Of a DNA stretch of 64,000 bases, positions 38,554 through 49,875 are shown piece by piece. Under the pieces are notes generated by a model, which had not been told where the DNA came from, made no database searches, and saw only the letters and a list, made by a program, of their open reading frames with translations. The translations under genes were made by a program, and so were the position numbers. Source of the DNA: Coprinellus micaceus (Eukaryota > Basidiomycota > Agaricomycetes > Agaricales > Psathyrellaceae); assembly GCA_951394405.1 (NCBI GenBank), contig OX596334.1, forward strand, positions 4,650,001-4,714,000. Direction: 5' to 3'. Numbering within the stretch: position 1 is the stretch's first letter; every line of letters starts with the position of its first letter.

Positions 38554-39545
38554 ATGGTTCCGCTCGTCACTGCAATCATTGGACGGATACTGTCTGCTTC
38601 CTTTTCTTCGCCTACAGGATACTTCCCACTCTCACCCCAATACTTTAGATGGATGACTCCTTGTCTTTATTTGCCCATGGATGTCGAGATCATCCGTCGT
38701 CCCCAAAAAACGACGCGATCCGAAATCCCCTCCTCGGCTTTCCTCCAAGCTTCAGCACAGAACGAGAAGCGTCGTCTCGGACACGCTCGCCCCGACCCCC
38801 TGCTTCTTCATCTCTCAATTCCAGATAATGCGAGGGCTTCCCCCGCGGTGTTCGTGCATGGGCACTCATCGACGCTATCGCGGCCGTCAATCTGTATCCA
38901 CCGCCGGAAATACCACTCCTCGAGCCCGCTCGCAGGCAGGAATTGCCCACTGTACGACCTCATCGCCACGCTGAATCAGTCGCACGACATTTGGAGAAGG
39001 ATTAGGCAGGCATTTGGGGTGAGGCGCTCGGTGGACAGGGTGGCCGAGTCCATTCAGAGTCGTTCGGAACTGGGTTACTGTGGTAAGTCCCGCCTATGCC
39101 TTCATGCCCATGTTCCGACTTCTTTCTCCTCTCGTCCTTGTTCTCCTCGCATGCTGCTTGCTTCCCCTTCTATCCTCACCCATCCTTCGGCTCGAACGCC
39201 CCTCTAATCAGTTGCTTTCCTCAAGCTATCCGACTGGATAGTGCTCTAATCATACTGCCCGCCACAGGACCGGACAAACTCATCGACGCGCTCAGGAAGA
39301 CGCTCCTCGTCCTTCTGTCCTTCGCTACCGGCTTCTGTATCCTCCCCTACCAACCACTCAACCCACCGAAACCCGATAGCAGCCGTTCCCTGCGCCACCC
39401 TTGGAACGGGGTTATGGACGCCCGCTTCAGCACCTTCCTTCCTCGACCTCGACGAGTCCAGCCCTACTCCGTATCCTCCACCTGCGCCATGCCCACAGGC
39501 GCTTGGGTCGAGCTGATTACGCCGCCCCTTCACCGACCTCCTTAG
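38554..39545 (+). CDS. Hypothetical protein, two exons
   Basis: A frame starting at ATG 38554 runs to a strong donor (GTAAGT at 39083). Splicing to the CCACAG acceptor at 39267 keeps phase 1 and gives 268 residues ending at TAG 39543-39545. The 185-nt intron is pyrimidine-rich, longer than those of the firm genes here. Across the junction the protein reads as amphipathic helix (LIATLNQSHDIWRRIRQAFG, RVAESIQSR) followed by PDKLIDALRKTLLVLLSFA and a Pro-rich tail. The hydrophobic LLVLLSFATGFCILPY could be a membrane segment. I do not recognise the family. The first 130 residues are of low quality and the real start may lie later, near 38950. It could also be a fragment of an older gene. Confidence 0.4.
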
Positions 39546-40249
39546 AACTGCCCGTCCAGCGCTAACCGCGAGTCTAACTCGAGTCTCCCGCCCGACTCGC
39601 TCCCCCTCGTGCTATAGAGGGGTTACCCCAACGCCCTTCGATCCGAACCGCCGTGCGGGCAGAGCGCCTATCGTTCCTCGCCTTTCGTTCCTCGCCTTTC
39701 GTATGAACGCCGATGCCCTGTTGAAGTCGACGTCGTTTCAGTTCCTTCCTGAGGTTCCATTCTCCCGTCGGGATACGCGGTGTTGGCATTCACAGTCGAT
39801 CACGATGTCCAGAACACCGTCGGAAGGGGAGGAGATCGAGGAGGAACGACGAGCTGTGCTCGAATGCTTGAGGTGATCGGCCATTTAGGAGCCTGTGCCA
39901 GGTAGCCGGCGATTCGTCACGACACCGAGAGGTGCCTCCTCTCCCTGCTATCGCCCTGTTGCGTCGGTCCGACACCTCTTGTCTTCATCATTTGGGCCAC
40001 ACTAGTCCTATCCTAAACTCGCTTCCTGCTCAACTCGACTGGTGCTAACTTCCCTCGCTCTGCAGGGCTCACGCGTCTGCCCGTTGAATCTATGGGGATA
40101 CGGGTCCATAGACGACGACCAGGCGCTCCCACTACTTTGTATTCCCAATCCTCAACCTACCAACTATCGGGGGCGCTCGAAGTCCAACGGAAGTCGTCTA
40201 TAGGAAGGTGTACCAACCACAATTCCCTGTCGACACTCAGCCCGGCGTC
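39546..40249. other. Intergenic, no supported gene
   Basis: There is no convincing gene between the hypothetical gene and the MITE at 40261. Frames are short on both strands. Confidence 0.4.
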
Positions 40250-40260
40250 GCCCTCCGGGC

Positions 40261-40737
40261 TAGTGTTGCCGCAAGGTGAGGCACCTTGAGGCCAAGGTCC
40301 CTTGAGGTCGGACCATCCCCTTATGGACGACCTTGAGGGACCTCGAGGGACCTCAAGGTTGTCTCCAGAATTTTCCCATCCGCCGGGCGCTGAAGCGCTG
40401 TTTGCCCGTTTTGGTGCAAAGCAAAGCAACACCTTGGCAACTCCGGTTTGATTCCTTGATTTCAGCATCACCAACATCCCCTCGTTTCCGTCCACAAAAC
40501 ACCCTTGGTCGTTGGTAAAACACGTCAAATCGTTAAACGTAACCATTCTCCGTAGGGTGTCAGGTCCGTGGAGTCCTACAGTCTCCAGTGACAAGCCAGC
40601 GCGAGCTCGAGTGCTCTCGGTCGTCGACCCAACAAGGCAAGGCCCCGTGAGAACTGCCTCAAGGTACCTCCAAGGTCCCTCAAGGTGACGCCACCATCAC
40701 CCTCAAGGTCCCTTGGCCTCGCCTTGCGGCAACACTA
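40261..40737. mobile_element. MITE with CCTTGAGG-rich ends
   Basis: A 477-bp element is bounded by TAGTGTTGCCGCAAGG and its inverse (16 bp perfect, 23 bp with one mismatch). GCCCTCC occurs on both sides (40250-40256 and 40738-40744), a probable 8-bp duplication with one mismatch and three extra bases on the left. Both subterminal regions repeat AAGGTCCCTTGAGG-like palindromic words. The TAGTG start and duplication length fit hAT. The open frame running through it on the minus strand is incidental. Confidence 0.78.
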
Positions 40738-40745
40738 GCCCTCCC

Positions 40746-42160
40746 TTTATGCCGTCCGCATTCGACACCGCCTAGAATGACTGCCGCGACGCCCGCTGCT
40801 TCCACCCCGCCATGCCATAAGTAAAGTGTCGGGTACAATTCACCGTCATCGGGCGATAACCATTCTGAGCAAATGAGGCCCGCCGTCACGGTCCTGGCCA
40901 AATCAGTGGAACGACCACCCTTCGTCGCCGTCCACCATACTCTCGCGACAAACCTCTCCGCCGTGGTCAGCCTCACCCCAGCACCCTCCCCCGTCACCGC
41001 CGGCCCGGGTACGTCTCCCTTCCCCCGACAGGCGCAGCACATAGTGCGGCTGGGCGTTGGCGCTTTGGGGCCGCTTCTATGTCAATACATTGGACGTGTC
41101 AAGGCGACGATGGGGAAGTTGAATTGGTCACGACGATAGATCGATTCAAGAAGGGAAGGAGGGAAGGGAGCACTGTTTAAGGAGACTGCTGCGAGGGAAG
41201 CCGGTGTTAGGACTCTCTTTGCTATCTGCTACGGCTACCTGTCGATGTTTCACATTTCGACCATAAATGCAGGATCTTTACCTGTCTTCAAATTCGTTCC
41301 TTCCGTGTGCCCTACGCGCGGAAAACAGTATACTAATCGGGAGTTGGGACCCAGACTCCTGTGTTCCCGGCATACTTTACCCAAGGGTTACTCGCTAGAA
41401 GTTTCTCCAAGGCAGCGGCGACCGAGCTTGCAATTGAGATCGGGATTGGGGTACTGGAGGTGCAATTAGAGAGATGCTCGAATGGCCTCCCGAGCTCGGA
41501 TGGCGGCCCTGAGGCGACATCCACACCTAGTAGCTTGCCTTTGCATCTCTGAACCATTCGACCAGGGAGTCCATCTGGTCTGCCAGAGCGATGCAGCATG
41601 CACCAAACGACGGTGGACTTGGTCGGACCAGCCCAATAGAATTCAACAGCCACTAGTGTCGTCTACCGATTACTCATTTGCCTCGGGGTCGGCGAGAGGA
41701 AACACTTTCAGGTCGTATTCAGATCAATGCCGCTCTCGGCTCATTTAAATTTGTTTCCGCACCATCTTCTGTACCCTTTCTTTCGTCCAGACCGACCTCG
41801 ATCCCGACCGCTCTGAGGCTTCCCGACTCCTTGGGGATTTGGAATCATGGAAGAACGGACCCGTGATACCATTCTCCGTATGGACTATGTCGAATTGCGG
41901 ATAGAAGCGGAGCAGGAACACAACCTGGCGATCGACTTGCATGCATACAGAAGCAGTGGGTGTCGCTATTTCTTTCTCCACTGTATCTGCGTTCTCCCAA
42001 ACCGCGAAACTCACCCTGAAAGACCCGTTCCGAAGCTCCACTTCTTATGCGAACCACCTTCTAATTATCTCATCACACTTCCGAGCCATTTACGATTACA
42101 AGGCTTCTGGCCGAGGGGACCGACTTTCACCTCCGGGCGCTGCCTTCGACGCCCTTCGCG
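40746..42160. other. Intergenic and upstream region of the small secreted protein
   Basis: I find no supported gene from 40746 to about 41900. From 41990 on, words such as TCTCCCAAACCGCGAAAC and TACAAGGCTTCTGGC recall the upstream region of the Cys-rich gene (about 35905-36010), suggesting that the two upstream regions share an origin. Confidence 0.4.
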
Positions 42161-42168
42161 TATAAAAG
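42161..42168 (+). promoter_or_regulatory. TATA box of the small secreted protein gene
   Basis: TATAAAAG lies about 160 bp upstream of the chosen start codon. The leader in between contains an out-of-frame upstream ATG at 42285, which could reduce translation. Confidence 0.6.
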
Positions 42169-42324
42169 GTCGACATAGTCTGGGGTTTCTCCACAGAGCA
42201 TCCGGAGATTTATTCAATACCGACTCACTCAAAGGCAAGGGACAAGCTCAACTCCTTCATTCGCCTCGACTGACCTAGTCTAACATGGTTGCATCTATTC
42301 CCAGTCCCCAACGTAGGATCGCCA

Positions 42325-42660
42325 ATGCAACTCGCCCTTCTGCCAGTCGCTTGCCTTGTGCTTCAAGCCTCCACTCCCGTTGCTGCATGGGCCGCTGCGT
42401 GGTTCGCAGGGCAAAACTGCAATATCCTCGGCTTGGAGGGAACCAGCACCGGGACATTTGTAAAGTCGTGCACCACTATCGGCCTATCTCCTGAGCCGCA
42501 CAGCTTCCAGTACAATGGCGATCAGGGCTTCATGATGGAGGCTTGCACTGGGAGTGCCTGTGATGGGGAGTGTACCTGGCGCGGACCGGGGGTGGCGGGA
42601 TGTACGAACAGGTTGCCTGAGCAGGGGCCATTCAGATCGTACCACATTGTAGCTGCCTAG
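42325..42660 (+). CDS. Small secreted 6-Cys protein
   Basis: A single-exon frame of 111 residues starts at ATG 42325. The N-terminus is a clean signal peptide (MQLALLPVACLVLQASTPVAA). The mature part of about 90 residues has six cysteines (GQNC, VKSC, MEAC, GSAC, DGEC, VAGC), enough for three disulfides, and is rich in Gly, Thr and Pro. Size, signal peptide and cysteine content fit the loose class of fungal small secreted proteins; I recognise no family. A TATA box lies at 42161 and an A-rich stretch after the stop (about 42750) could serve 3'-end formation. The start was chosen because the upstream ATG at 42285 is in another frame and opens a frame without a signal peptide. Confidence 0.65.
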   Translation: MQLALLPVACLVLQASTPVAAWAAAWFAGQNCNILGLEGTSTGTFVKSCTTIGLSPEPHSFQYNGDQGFMMEACTGSACDGECTWRGPGVAGCTNRLPEQGPFRSYHIVAA

Positions 42661-43059
42661 ACAGCAGCGTGAACATGAGGCGACGAAGGAGATTTACCAG
42701 GGCGTGTCAGGATGGGGTGCCTGTTGCGCGATCCGAACCTACCCTATTGTATTAAAAAAGAAAATTAGTTGCGTTGAAATAGAGGAGCGATGAGAGGCCC
42801 GGGTTGACTGTAACCCAAATGTTGGGAACCACGCTACTTGCTGGCATAGTGCGGGCGATATTCCCCATACCGATTCAATTTTGTCCCGGGTTCTGGGCGT
42901 CTATTGCGGATACTGGCTATCGCATGGGCTGTGCGCTCACCCCCAGCTGAATCGACACGATAAAACATACCCTCCGTAATCCTGCATTGCGAATCTACCC
43001 TTTACGTTTTCCCATTTGATCCAAAGCCACGCGCCCACTGATACCTTGCCATCCTACCA

Positions 43060-43268
43060 TCTCTCGATGTGGGGCGGGTTTGCTCACGAGGGCCCGAGGC
43101 GCCAACGGAACCAATTGGCCAATTGTACCGGTGTGGCACGCTCGTCCCTGGAGGAGATGCGGTATATGGGGTATCCCAAGGACGCGCCCAAAGATGTGAC
43201 TGTGCCGTGGTTGGCTATGTGGAATATTTCCCAGATGCCAGGGCGCATGAGCGCGTACAAACTACGGT
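43060..43268 (+). pseudogene. Relic of the Cys-rich secreted protein gene
   Basis: One frame reads MRYMGYPKDAPKDVTVPWLAMWNISQMPGRM, matching MKYIGYPKEVPKGVVVPQWAMLNVSEMPGQS in the gene at 36196. The upstream part aligns only loosely (WANC region). The signal peptide, the ECGC block and the Ser-rich tail are missing, so it is a decayed fragment of exon 3. It lies just downstream of the small secreted protein gene and ends about 80 bp from the stop of TPR-CHAT gene 3. Confidence 0.7.
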
Positions 43269-43346
43269 AAGTACATGATCGGATCAACATGGGAACTGGG
43301 AGGACACCAAGACCTATTGTGCACCGCCAGAGACCGAAGGCGCGAA

Positions 43347-46300
43347 TTAATAACCGTAGTGTATATAGGGAGTCCAGGTGAGGAGAGAGGTCTCCAAGTC
43401 GTTCAGTCGGCGCCTCAGCTGCTGAGTAGCGTGGTGGAGTGCATACGCAGTTAGCGTCCCGTCGAATTGACTCTCGTCACTCACCCCCTGATTCGCCCAG
43501 AGGTACTGATAGAAATCAACTGCAACCTGAGGCGCGTATCGATCGTCGATAGCCCACATGGTAGCGACAACACGACAATATCCAGCAGCGAGCATACCAG
43601 CAGCGAGATGGACGGCCTCATCCGAAAGGGTCGCTTCTCCAGCACTTGTCTGACACGCTGACAGGAATGCGAGGTCGGCATGTTTGATATTTCTTCGGGC
43701 GATGGTCTTGAGGTCCATGTAGCCGTTATGGAAGATGAATCGACTGAGAAGGGGTTCATTTATGTTCTGCGATGCGTGACATGCCAAATGCACACTGCTG
43801 AACTCCTCCATACGAGCAAGGCATTGGTCGACGGTGAGCGCATCACCCTCCACCTTCAGCACCCTAATTCCTCTCGACACGGCACTTCCATAGACGGAGC
43901 CAACTTCTTTTATAGTTCCAAGAATTGGGGATGCGCCAGGCGCCCTTGGCTGGCACGTCAAAAATAAGCCGGACCCTGCCTCCCGGAAGCTCTGAGGCTT
44001 GCTCTTGACCCGACTGGTGAGAGCGGTAACCGTCGGAGTGAACGAGGACACTACGTAGTCGAGAAGGCTTTCAGAGTCCTGACGTCGATATATTCCGGCG
44101 GCGTGGATGGGAAGGAATGTCAAAGGGCCGGTCGGACACCACCACATTCTCGGAAGTGTTGCATTGGCGAAAGAATCTCCCTTCTATTCGAATATCAGGG
44201 CCCATCCGCAAACTTGTTCGGGAGTCACTCACCAAAATGCCTAGTGTATCCATAATTGGCTTTACGACCTCTTTCCACAACCCTTCAAGCACGTGCCGTA
44301 TACCACAGTCGCCTTGACGGGGCACCCTGGTATGCCGCCTCAAAGCTCTCGCTTGGGTCTCATCGTCCTCGCCCGATTCAATGTGGTTGCCCCGTAATCG
44401 TAAGCCTTGTGCTTGGAGCTGGCTACTCAGTAGACCCCGATACCGACTGGCCTTTTCCAGAGAGAATCCGGGTAGTGGAATGTGGACAGGGTCTCTCGAT
44501 CCCGCTTGGAGCGCAACGGCATCACACCTGCTCTCGTGGACATTAATGACGACGATAGACCCCGATGTTGGGGTGTGCTGAACGAGGGTCGAGAATGACG
44601 GTGGACGGAGAAAGTCCTCGAAGCCAGGAACTGCTCTGACCTTCACGAGGAGATCGTCCCACTCTCTCGCTAGGTGCACATGGTCTCGGGCCTCATCTTC
44701 GACGGAAACTTTGGCTAACGAAGTCATGCCGATATGCTGCTCGCGTGAAGAGGATCCTGCGCGTTCGAGACGCCCCGCGACTTCCAGAACTTGGTCAGAA
44801 AGGCTTCTGTCATGGAGCGCCAACTCGTCGAGTGGGGTGCGCAGCTGACTCTGCTGGCTCCATACAAGGCAACGACCCTGCTCCAGCCACTCCAAGGCCT
44901 TGTCTGGTCGCTCGAGTCTAAATGCAGCGGCAGCGGCCTCGAGAGGCAGGCCTGAATATTCCTGAAGCAAGGCGTACCGCCGCTGAACTGTCTGCTCAAG
45001 CCCTGCCATTAACGATACCATCTGTACCACGGTCTCGAAAGCGCTAAGTATCTCCGGGGAGTTGGGGTAATGCTCGTTCAAGAGCCTTGCCCACCATGTG
45101 GCCGCCGAAAGCCTGATGCGGGGAGTCCCAGCTGCACACGCCGCCGCGGCTCGATAGTTCGAAATGCTCTCTTCCAGGCGTCCAGGGTCGCCACTCGAAA
45201 CGTACCAGCTGTGCCAGCAGTTAGCGAGATTCTTGAAGCACAGAGCCGCGTATGCATGAGTCTTGGGGAGTATCTCAACCGCGTGCTGGTGGGCTGAAAG
45301 TGCCTCCGCTATATCTTGATCCTCCCCTGTTTGCTGATAGCGAGCTAGGTATGAGTTTCCGAGGTTCGTATACTGAGAGGACTGCTGCTCGTTGCTGATG
45401 GAGGTAAGGTCGACCGCTTTCTCTTGGGCCAAAAGCGCTTCATCAATGTCTTGAAGGTCCCCACTGGTCTCGAATCGCAGGAAGTACGTGATGCCGAGGT
45501 TATTGAGATACACGGCGAAGTTCACGTGACCCTCGTCGGTGAGTTGTACGGCTCTCTTCTGCGCGGCTATTGCCTCATCGAGATCACAAGTGTCCTGAAC
45601 ACGCCTGAAGCGATACTGGAGTGACATTCCGAGGCTGTTTAGCCGGATGGGCAGTTGCACATGTCCCTTGGATGTGAGTTCGACCGCTCTCCGTTGAACC
45701 AAAACGGCTTCGGATACGTCTTGGAGGTCTCTAGTCCTGTCGAAGCGACACCTTAGCATTTCCCCAAGACTGTTGAGCCAGAATGACAAGGACTCGTGGT
45801 CTTCAGGGGTGAGATACACTGCCCGCCTTTCCACAGCAATCGCCTCCGCCAGGTCTTGGATGTCGCTGGTGCGGTTGAAGCGAGATTGGAGCGAGGTTCC
45901 AAGGCCATCTAGTAATGCGGGTCGATGTGGGTGACCCTCAGGAATGAGGTTCACCGCTCTCTGCTGAAGCAAAATCGCCTCTGCACTGTCGGGAAGGTGG
46001 CCGGTGCTCCTGAAGCGAACATTGAGTGAATTTCCGAGGTTGTTGAGTCTGGCAGGTAGATGCGCATGGTCCTCTGGTGTGAGATGGACGGCTCTTCGCT
46101 GTACCGAAATCGCTTCGCATATATCGGAAAGGTCACCAACGACGTTGAAGCGGGACTGAAGTGAGATGCCAAGATTGTTCAGCCATGCTGGGAGATCATT
46201 ATTGCCGTCGGAAGGTAGTTGCACGGCCTTTCGATGCTGTGAGACGGCATCAGCGAGGTCTTGAACGTCGCCAGTGCATTCGAATCTAGCGTAGAGGCAG

Positions 46301-47159
46301 CCGCCGAGGTTACTGAGCGCCACTGGGAGGTGTACATTGTCCACAGGTATGATGGCCACCGCTCTTTGCAACATCACAATCGCCGCAGAAACGATGTTGA
46401 TCCGTCGTGTCCTTTGGAACTCATTGTATAGGACCACCGCAAATTGTATCATATCCTCGAGAGATGGAAGTTCTAAAACCGCTTGTTAGTTAAAGCGTGC
46501 CTTCCGTACATAGGGGAACGACTCACTCGGTTTCCTTGAATCCGCCTCTGCTGGTATTTCGACCATTTCCCATGATATCTGGAGACACAGCCGGGCGTCG
46601 AAGGTTTCGATTGGCTTCCTGATTTCTGCCACAGACATAATTAAGACCTATCTACTCGTCAAGCCAAAAATGACCTCACTGTGGCTATCTGTCGCGAGAT
46701 GGACATGGTCGAGATGGACAAAGCCGATATCCTCGCCAGCCTCGGATTTTACGATGCAGTCAACGCCTTCAACCAACCGAGGGCTGATAGCACATCGAGT
46801 CAGTAGGGAACTCGAGAACTATACCAGAGAGGCTCACATTTCGGTCATACTCCTCATCGCCCATCTTCCCGACACAACACGGGAGAGTGGATAGCATTTC
46901 GCTGCGTCTTCAACACCTTCATCGAGGCCAAACACGCACAGTTCGGTAAGGTTGAGGATTTCGTGATTTTCACCACTGCTGTCGTCCGGATCGATAAATA
47001 TATCTGGCCTCGTGGTAAGTCGAACATGGACCGATCGCACATGCAGCGCTGCATACCTGTTATGTAGAATCGGCTGTGTACAACATTAGCATGAGGCTCA
47101 AAGGTTCTGCTGCTTGTCGGTTTCGTACCTTCCTTGATGCCCGCTATCCTCCGAGGCAC
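43347..47159 (-). CDS. TPR-CHAT protein 3; 5' end unresolved
   Basis: Exons with consistent phases: first exon ending at 47057 (start not found), then 47003-46838, 46783-46680, 46625-46527, 46472-44233 and 44183-43347. Introns are 49-54 nt. It has about ten 45-residue TPR units, more diverged from each other than in genes 1 and 2, then the linker (KALEWLEQGRCLVWSQQSQL) and CHAT with VHLACHA (His) and AFLSACQT (Cys) followed by DEAVHLAAGMLAAGY. N-terminal blocks LNLTELCVFGLDEG and VDCIVKSEAGEDIGFVHL align with genes 1 and 2. It has one intron (46626-46679) that the other two lack. No ATG is found in frame with the first exon; the frame stays open to about 47230. Either an upstream exon is missing from my model or the start is lost. 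Expected role: a CHAT protease with a TPR regulatory region. Confidence 0.78.
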
Positions 47160-49875
47160 AGCTCCTGAAGCGATTATTAGCTCATAGATAACGGAGGAGC
47201 ATAACTGCGTCTTACTGCTTTGCTCCCATGGTATGGTGTTTGCGACCTAGGTATGGGACAGTCTTTGGGGGAGAGGACGGCGGAAGAGAGTGCCAAAAGT
47301 AACGAGGGGGAGTATGCGTCTAATACGCTAGCAAAAGGGGTATGCGGTTATCGGTGTGAACTAAAGTAAGTATTGGAGTGATCACATACGACCCATCGAT
47401 GTGACTTAGAGTTTGGGACTCCAGCCGAGGCCATACATAGGCGCCACAGCCTTTCGATGTGATGCGATAAGGTGTGATAGTTTGAGGGTTTCCAGAAGTA
47501 CGGGCCTTCTAGATTGTAGCGGGAGCATTGAAGGCTTCGTATACCAAGCACTACCCGTCGCTCCATGGGCGCTTCTTTCATTTGCCCCGGTGGCGAGGCC
47601 TAGGCCAGGTAGTTACTGCAACCCACCTCACAGGGCGCTTCCCAGATAATGAGCGGTGGCTTACGACGGAAAGAGTGGTATGCATTGGATGCCGTGGTTC
47701 TCCCATAGCTCAAGCACTGAGATGAGCCAAGCGCAGTCCCTAGCTATGGCTGATGTTGATTGAGGAGTAGGACGAGTCCGTAGCACTCCCATAATCGTTA
47801 CGGGGACGACCCAGCGCAGCTAGGGAGGACGGATTACTGACAATATCGCACATCCAAGGCCTTTCGAGAACCGGACGGGGCGATGCATGGAGGTTGACTA
47901 TGAAGAGTGGTGGCGCTGACGCTCTGCCGCGTCGGCTTGATTTAGGACCTTGATCTTTCCCACGCCTGGTGCCATGGCCCTGATCGTCGCCTGCCCGGGC
48001 TTCTGTGCCTAAGCCGGTCCAAACGACGTCGCAATGGTCCATGCACTACAGCGGAGTCTGCTTAAAAAGATGTTCAGGTTTCCTTCCATTTTGCCTCTTT
48101 CCCCCACCCCACATCCTGGCCAAACTTTCCTCCTCCACTCGGATTGCGGTCGGACGTCTCCCCAAGCACGTACGGGGGTAGGGATCGTATATGGGTCTGT
48201 TGTATGTCTGTCCAACTCTTTAGGGCGGGTCTGGTGCATACTCTGTTTGGACGCCCCACTGTCGCCATCTTCAAGAAGGCCCAAGCGCGACTACGCATCG
48301 AATGTGAAATTTCTTCGACTATATGCACTCACTACCGCCCTTTTACACTGGAAAGACCGTCCCTCACCCCCTGAGGCCTCGTTCATGTACAGTCACTCCC
48401 CAACCCATCACTGGCAACCTGCCCGCACCAGCTCAGCCCGTCTTCCTGCCCTGCCCCAAACTCCTTTCCCTATCTTCCCTGGCGCCTTCTGATCTACGAC
48501 CTCACCTGCACATCCCTGGCCCACTGGGCGCTGCCCTTGTTCTATCCCTTTTCGTGGAAGCCGACGATGAAGGTGTCGAGCTACTTGCCCGAAAGTTCTT
48601 GACTCTTGAGTGCATCAGCGCTTCCTTTTCATCTCACCTTTTCCTTAATATCTGGTGTTTACCACCCCTTCTGCTCCGCCGCACTCCGAGAGATCTCGAA
48701 ACATCACCCTAGCCTCAAATTCTTCCTGACCCGTCTCTCATCTCCCTTCCTGCGACACGCTTCTATTGCGTGCAACCGATACTTCACCTTGCTGAGTGAC
48801 TTCCTTACCACGCCTTGGGAGGATTCCCCGTTCACCTTCTGCACTAAGCTGCACTACCGGAGGTCATACCTTCGTAATCAACACCACTGGTAACCATCAT
48901 ACGAGCCTAAATAATGCGGGACGCCAAGAGGACAGTAACGCAGGTCCTCGAGCGAATCCTATTCCACCCGACGGGGTCGATATGAGAGCTTAATACGCAA
49001 CACCACTGATGGCGTTTCCCTGTTCCCGTGGTACTGTGAGTCTGTGGCCCGTGCGCCAGGAGATGGGTACGTACCAGGAGTCAACCCTTACCTCATCGCG
49101 CTGCTGAGGGGTGTTTATAGCGTGGTTGGCGGGGGGTTCGGTGAGATAATCGCGTTCTATACGCTTCGTACCGAGGAACAATTGGGAGTGCAAGCCGTCC
49201 AAGTCGAAAACCGATCGTTGAAGAGAGGCCGTTTTGCCTCGTAACGCACAGAACTACCTCATGCTACAAGCCCATCCTTCGTACGATCGGGACTTGTGGC
49301 GGGGCGGTACTCTCAACTAAAATGGCGTACCTGTCGTGGCTGTATTCGTCCTCCCAGACCGGAATTAATACTGGCGCATCATCATCGTTTCTGACGATCC
49401 CCCTAAACTTCATGACCGGCGAAGTGCGACTAAGAGTCTCCTTTGAGAGCCCTGCACTGCAGGAGTAGTACCCTTCCTCGTACGGGTGCGTTATCCCTTC
49501 CCAGCTCATGCGCGTCCCTCAGTTGAAGGTCCTGGAATCAGGCGGTGTCAGATAAGATTCCTTACGTCATACTCCTTTTGGTCATTCGCCCACCTGAACC
49601 GATCTTCTTTCCGTCCTCCCATCTTCTCCTCCCACAATTCGCCGAATGAACCACAGGCGGAATGCGCTCTGCTATAATTGTCAAGGTCGAGACGCGAAGG
49701 AATGAACGGGCCAATCGCATTACGTGCGCCACGACCTGACTCGTCTACAGCAGCCATCAATTTTCTCATCGCTTCTTGCTCTTCAACCAACACCACCTCG
49801 CTCAACACCTCGCCAAACCACCCCGATCGGCTCCAGGGATTCTCGTAAACGCCAGAGGGAGGACGTTCGTCAACG
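47160..49875. other. Intergenic between TPR-CHAT gene 3 and argJ
   Basis: I find no gene I can defend in this 2.7 kb. A word like the family X GGGCGCTT block appears at 47567 (GGGCGCTTCTTTCAT) without extended similarity. Minus-strand frames at 49264-49509 and 49548-49913 look partly coding but cannot be joined into one model and run antisense into argJ. The argJ promoter should lie in the last few hundred bases. Confidence 0.4.

Noticed and set aside
40157..40594. 145-codon minus-strand frame
   Set aside because: It crosses the end of a MITE and its sequence follows the element's palindromic repeats; no independent support.
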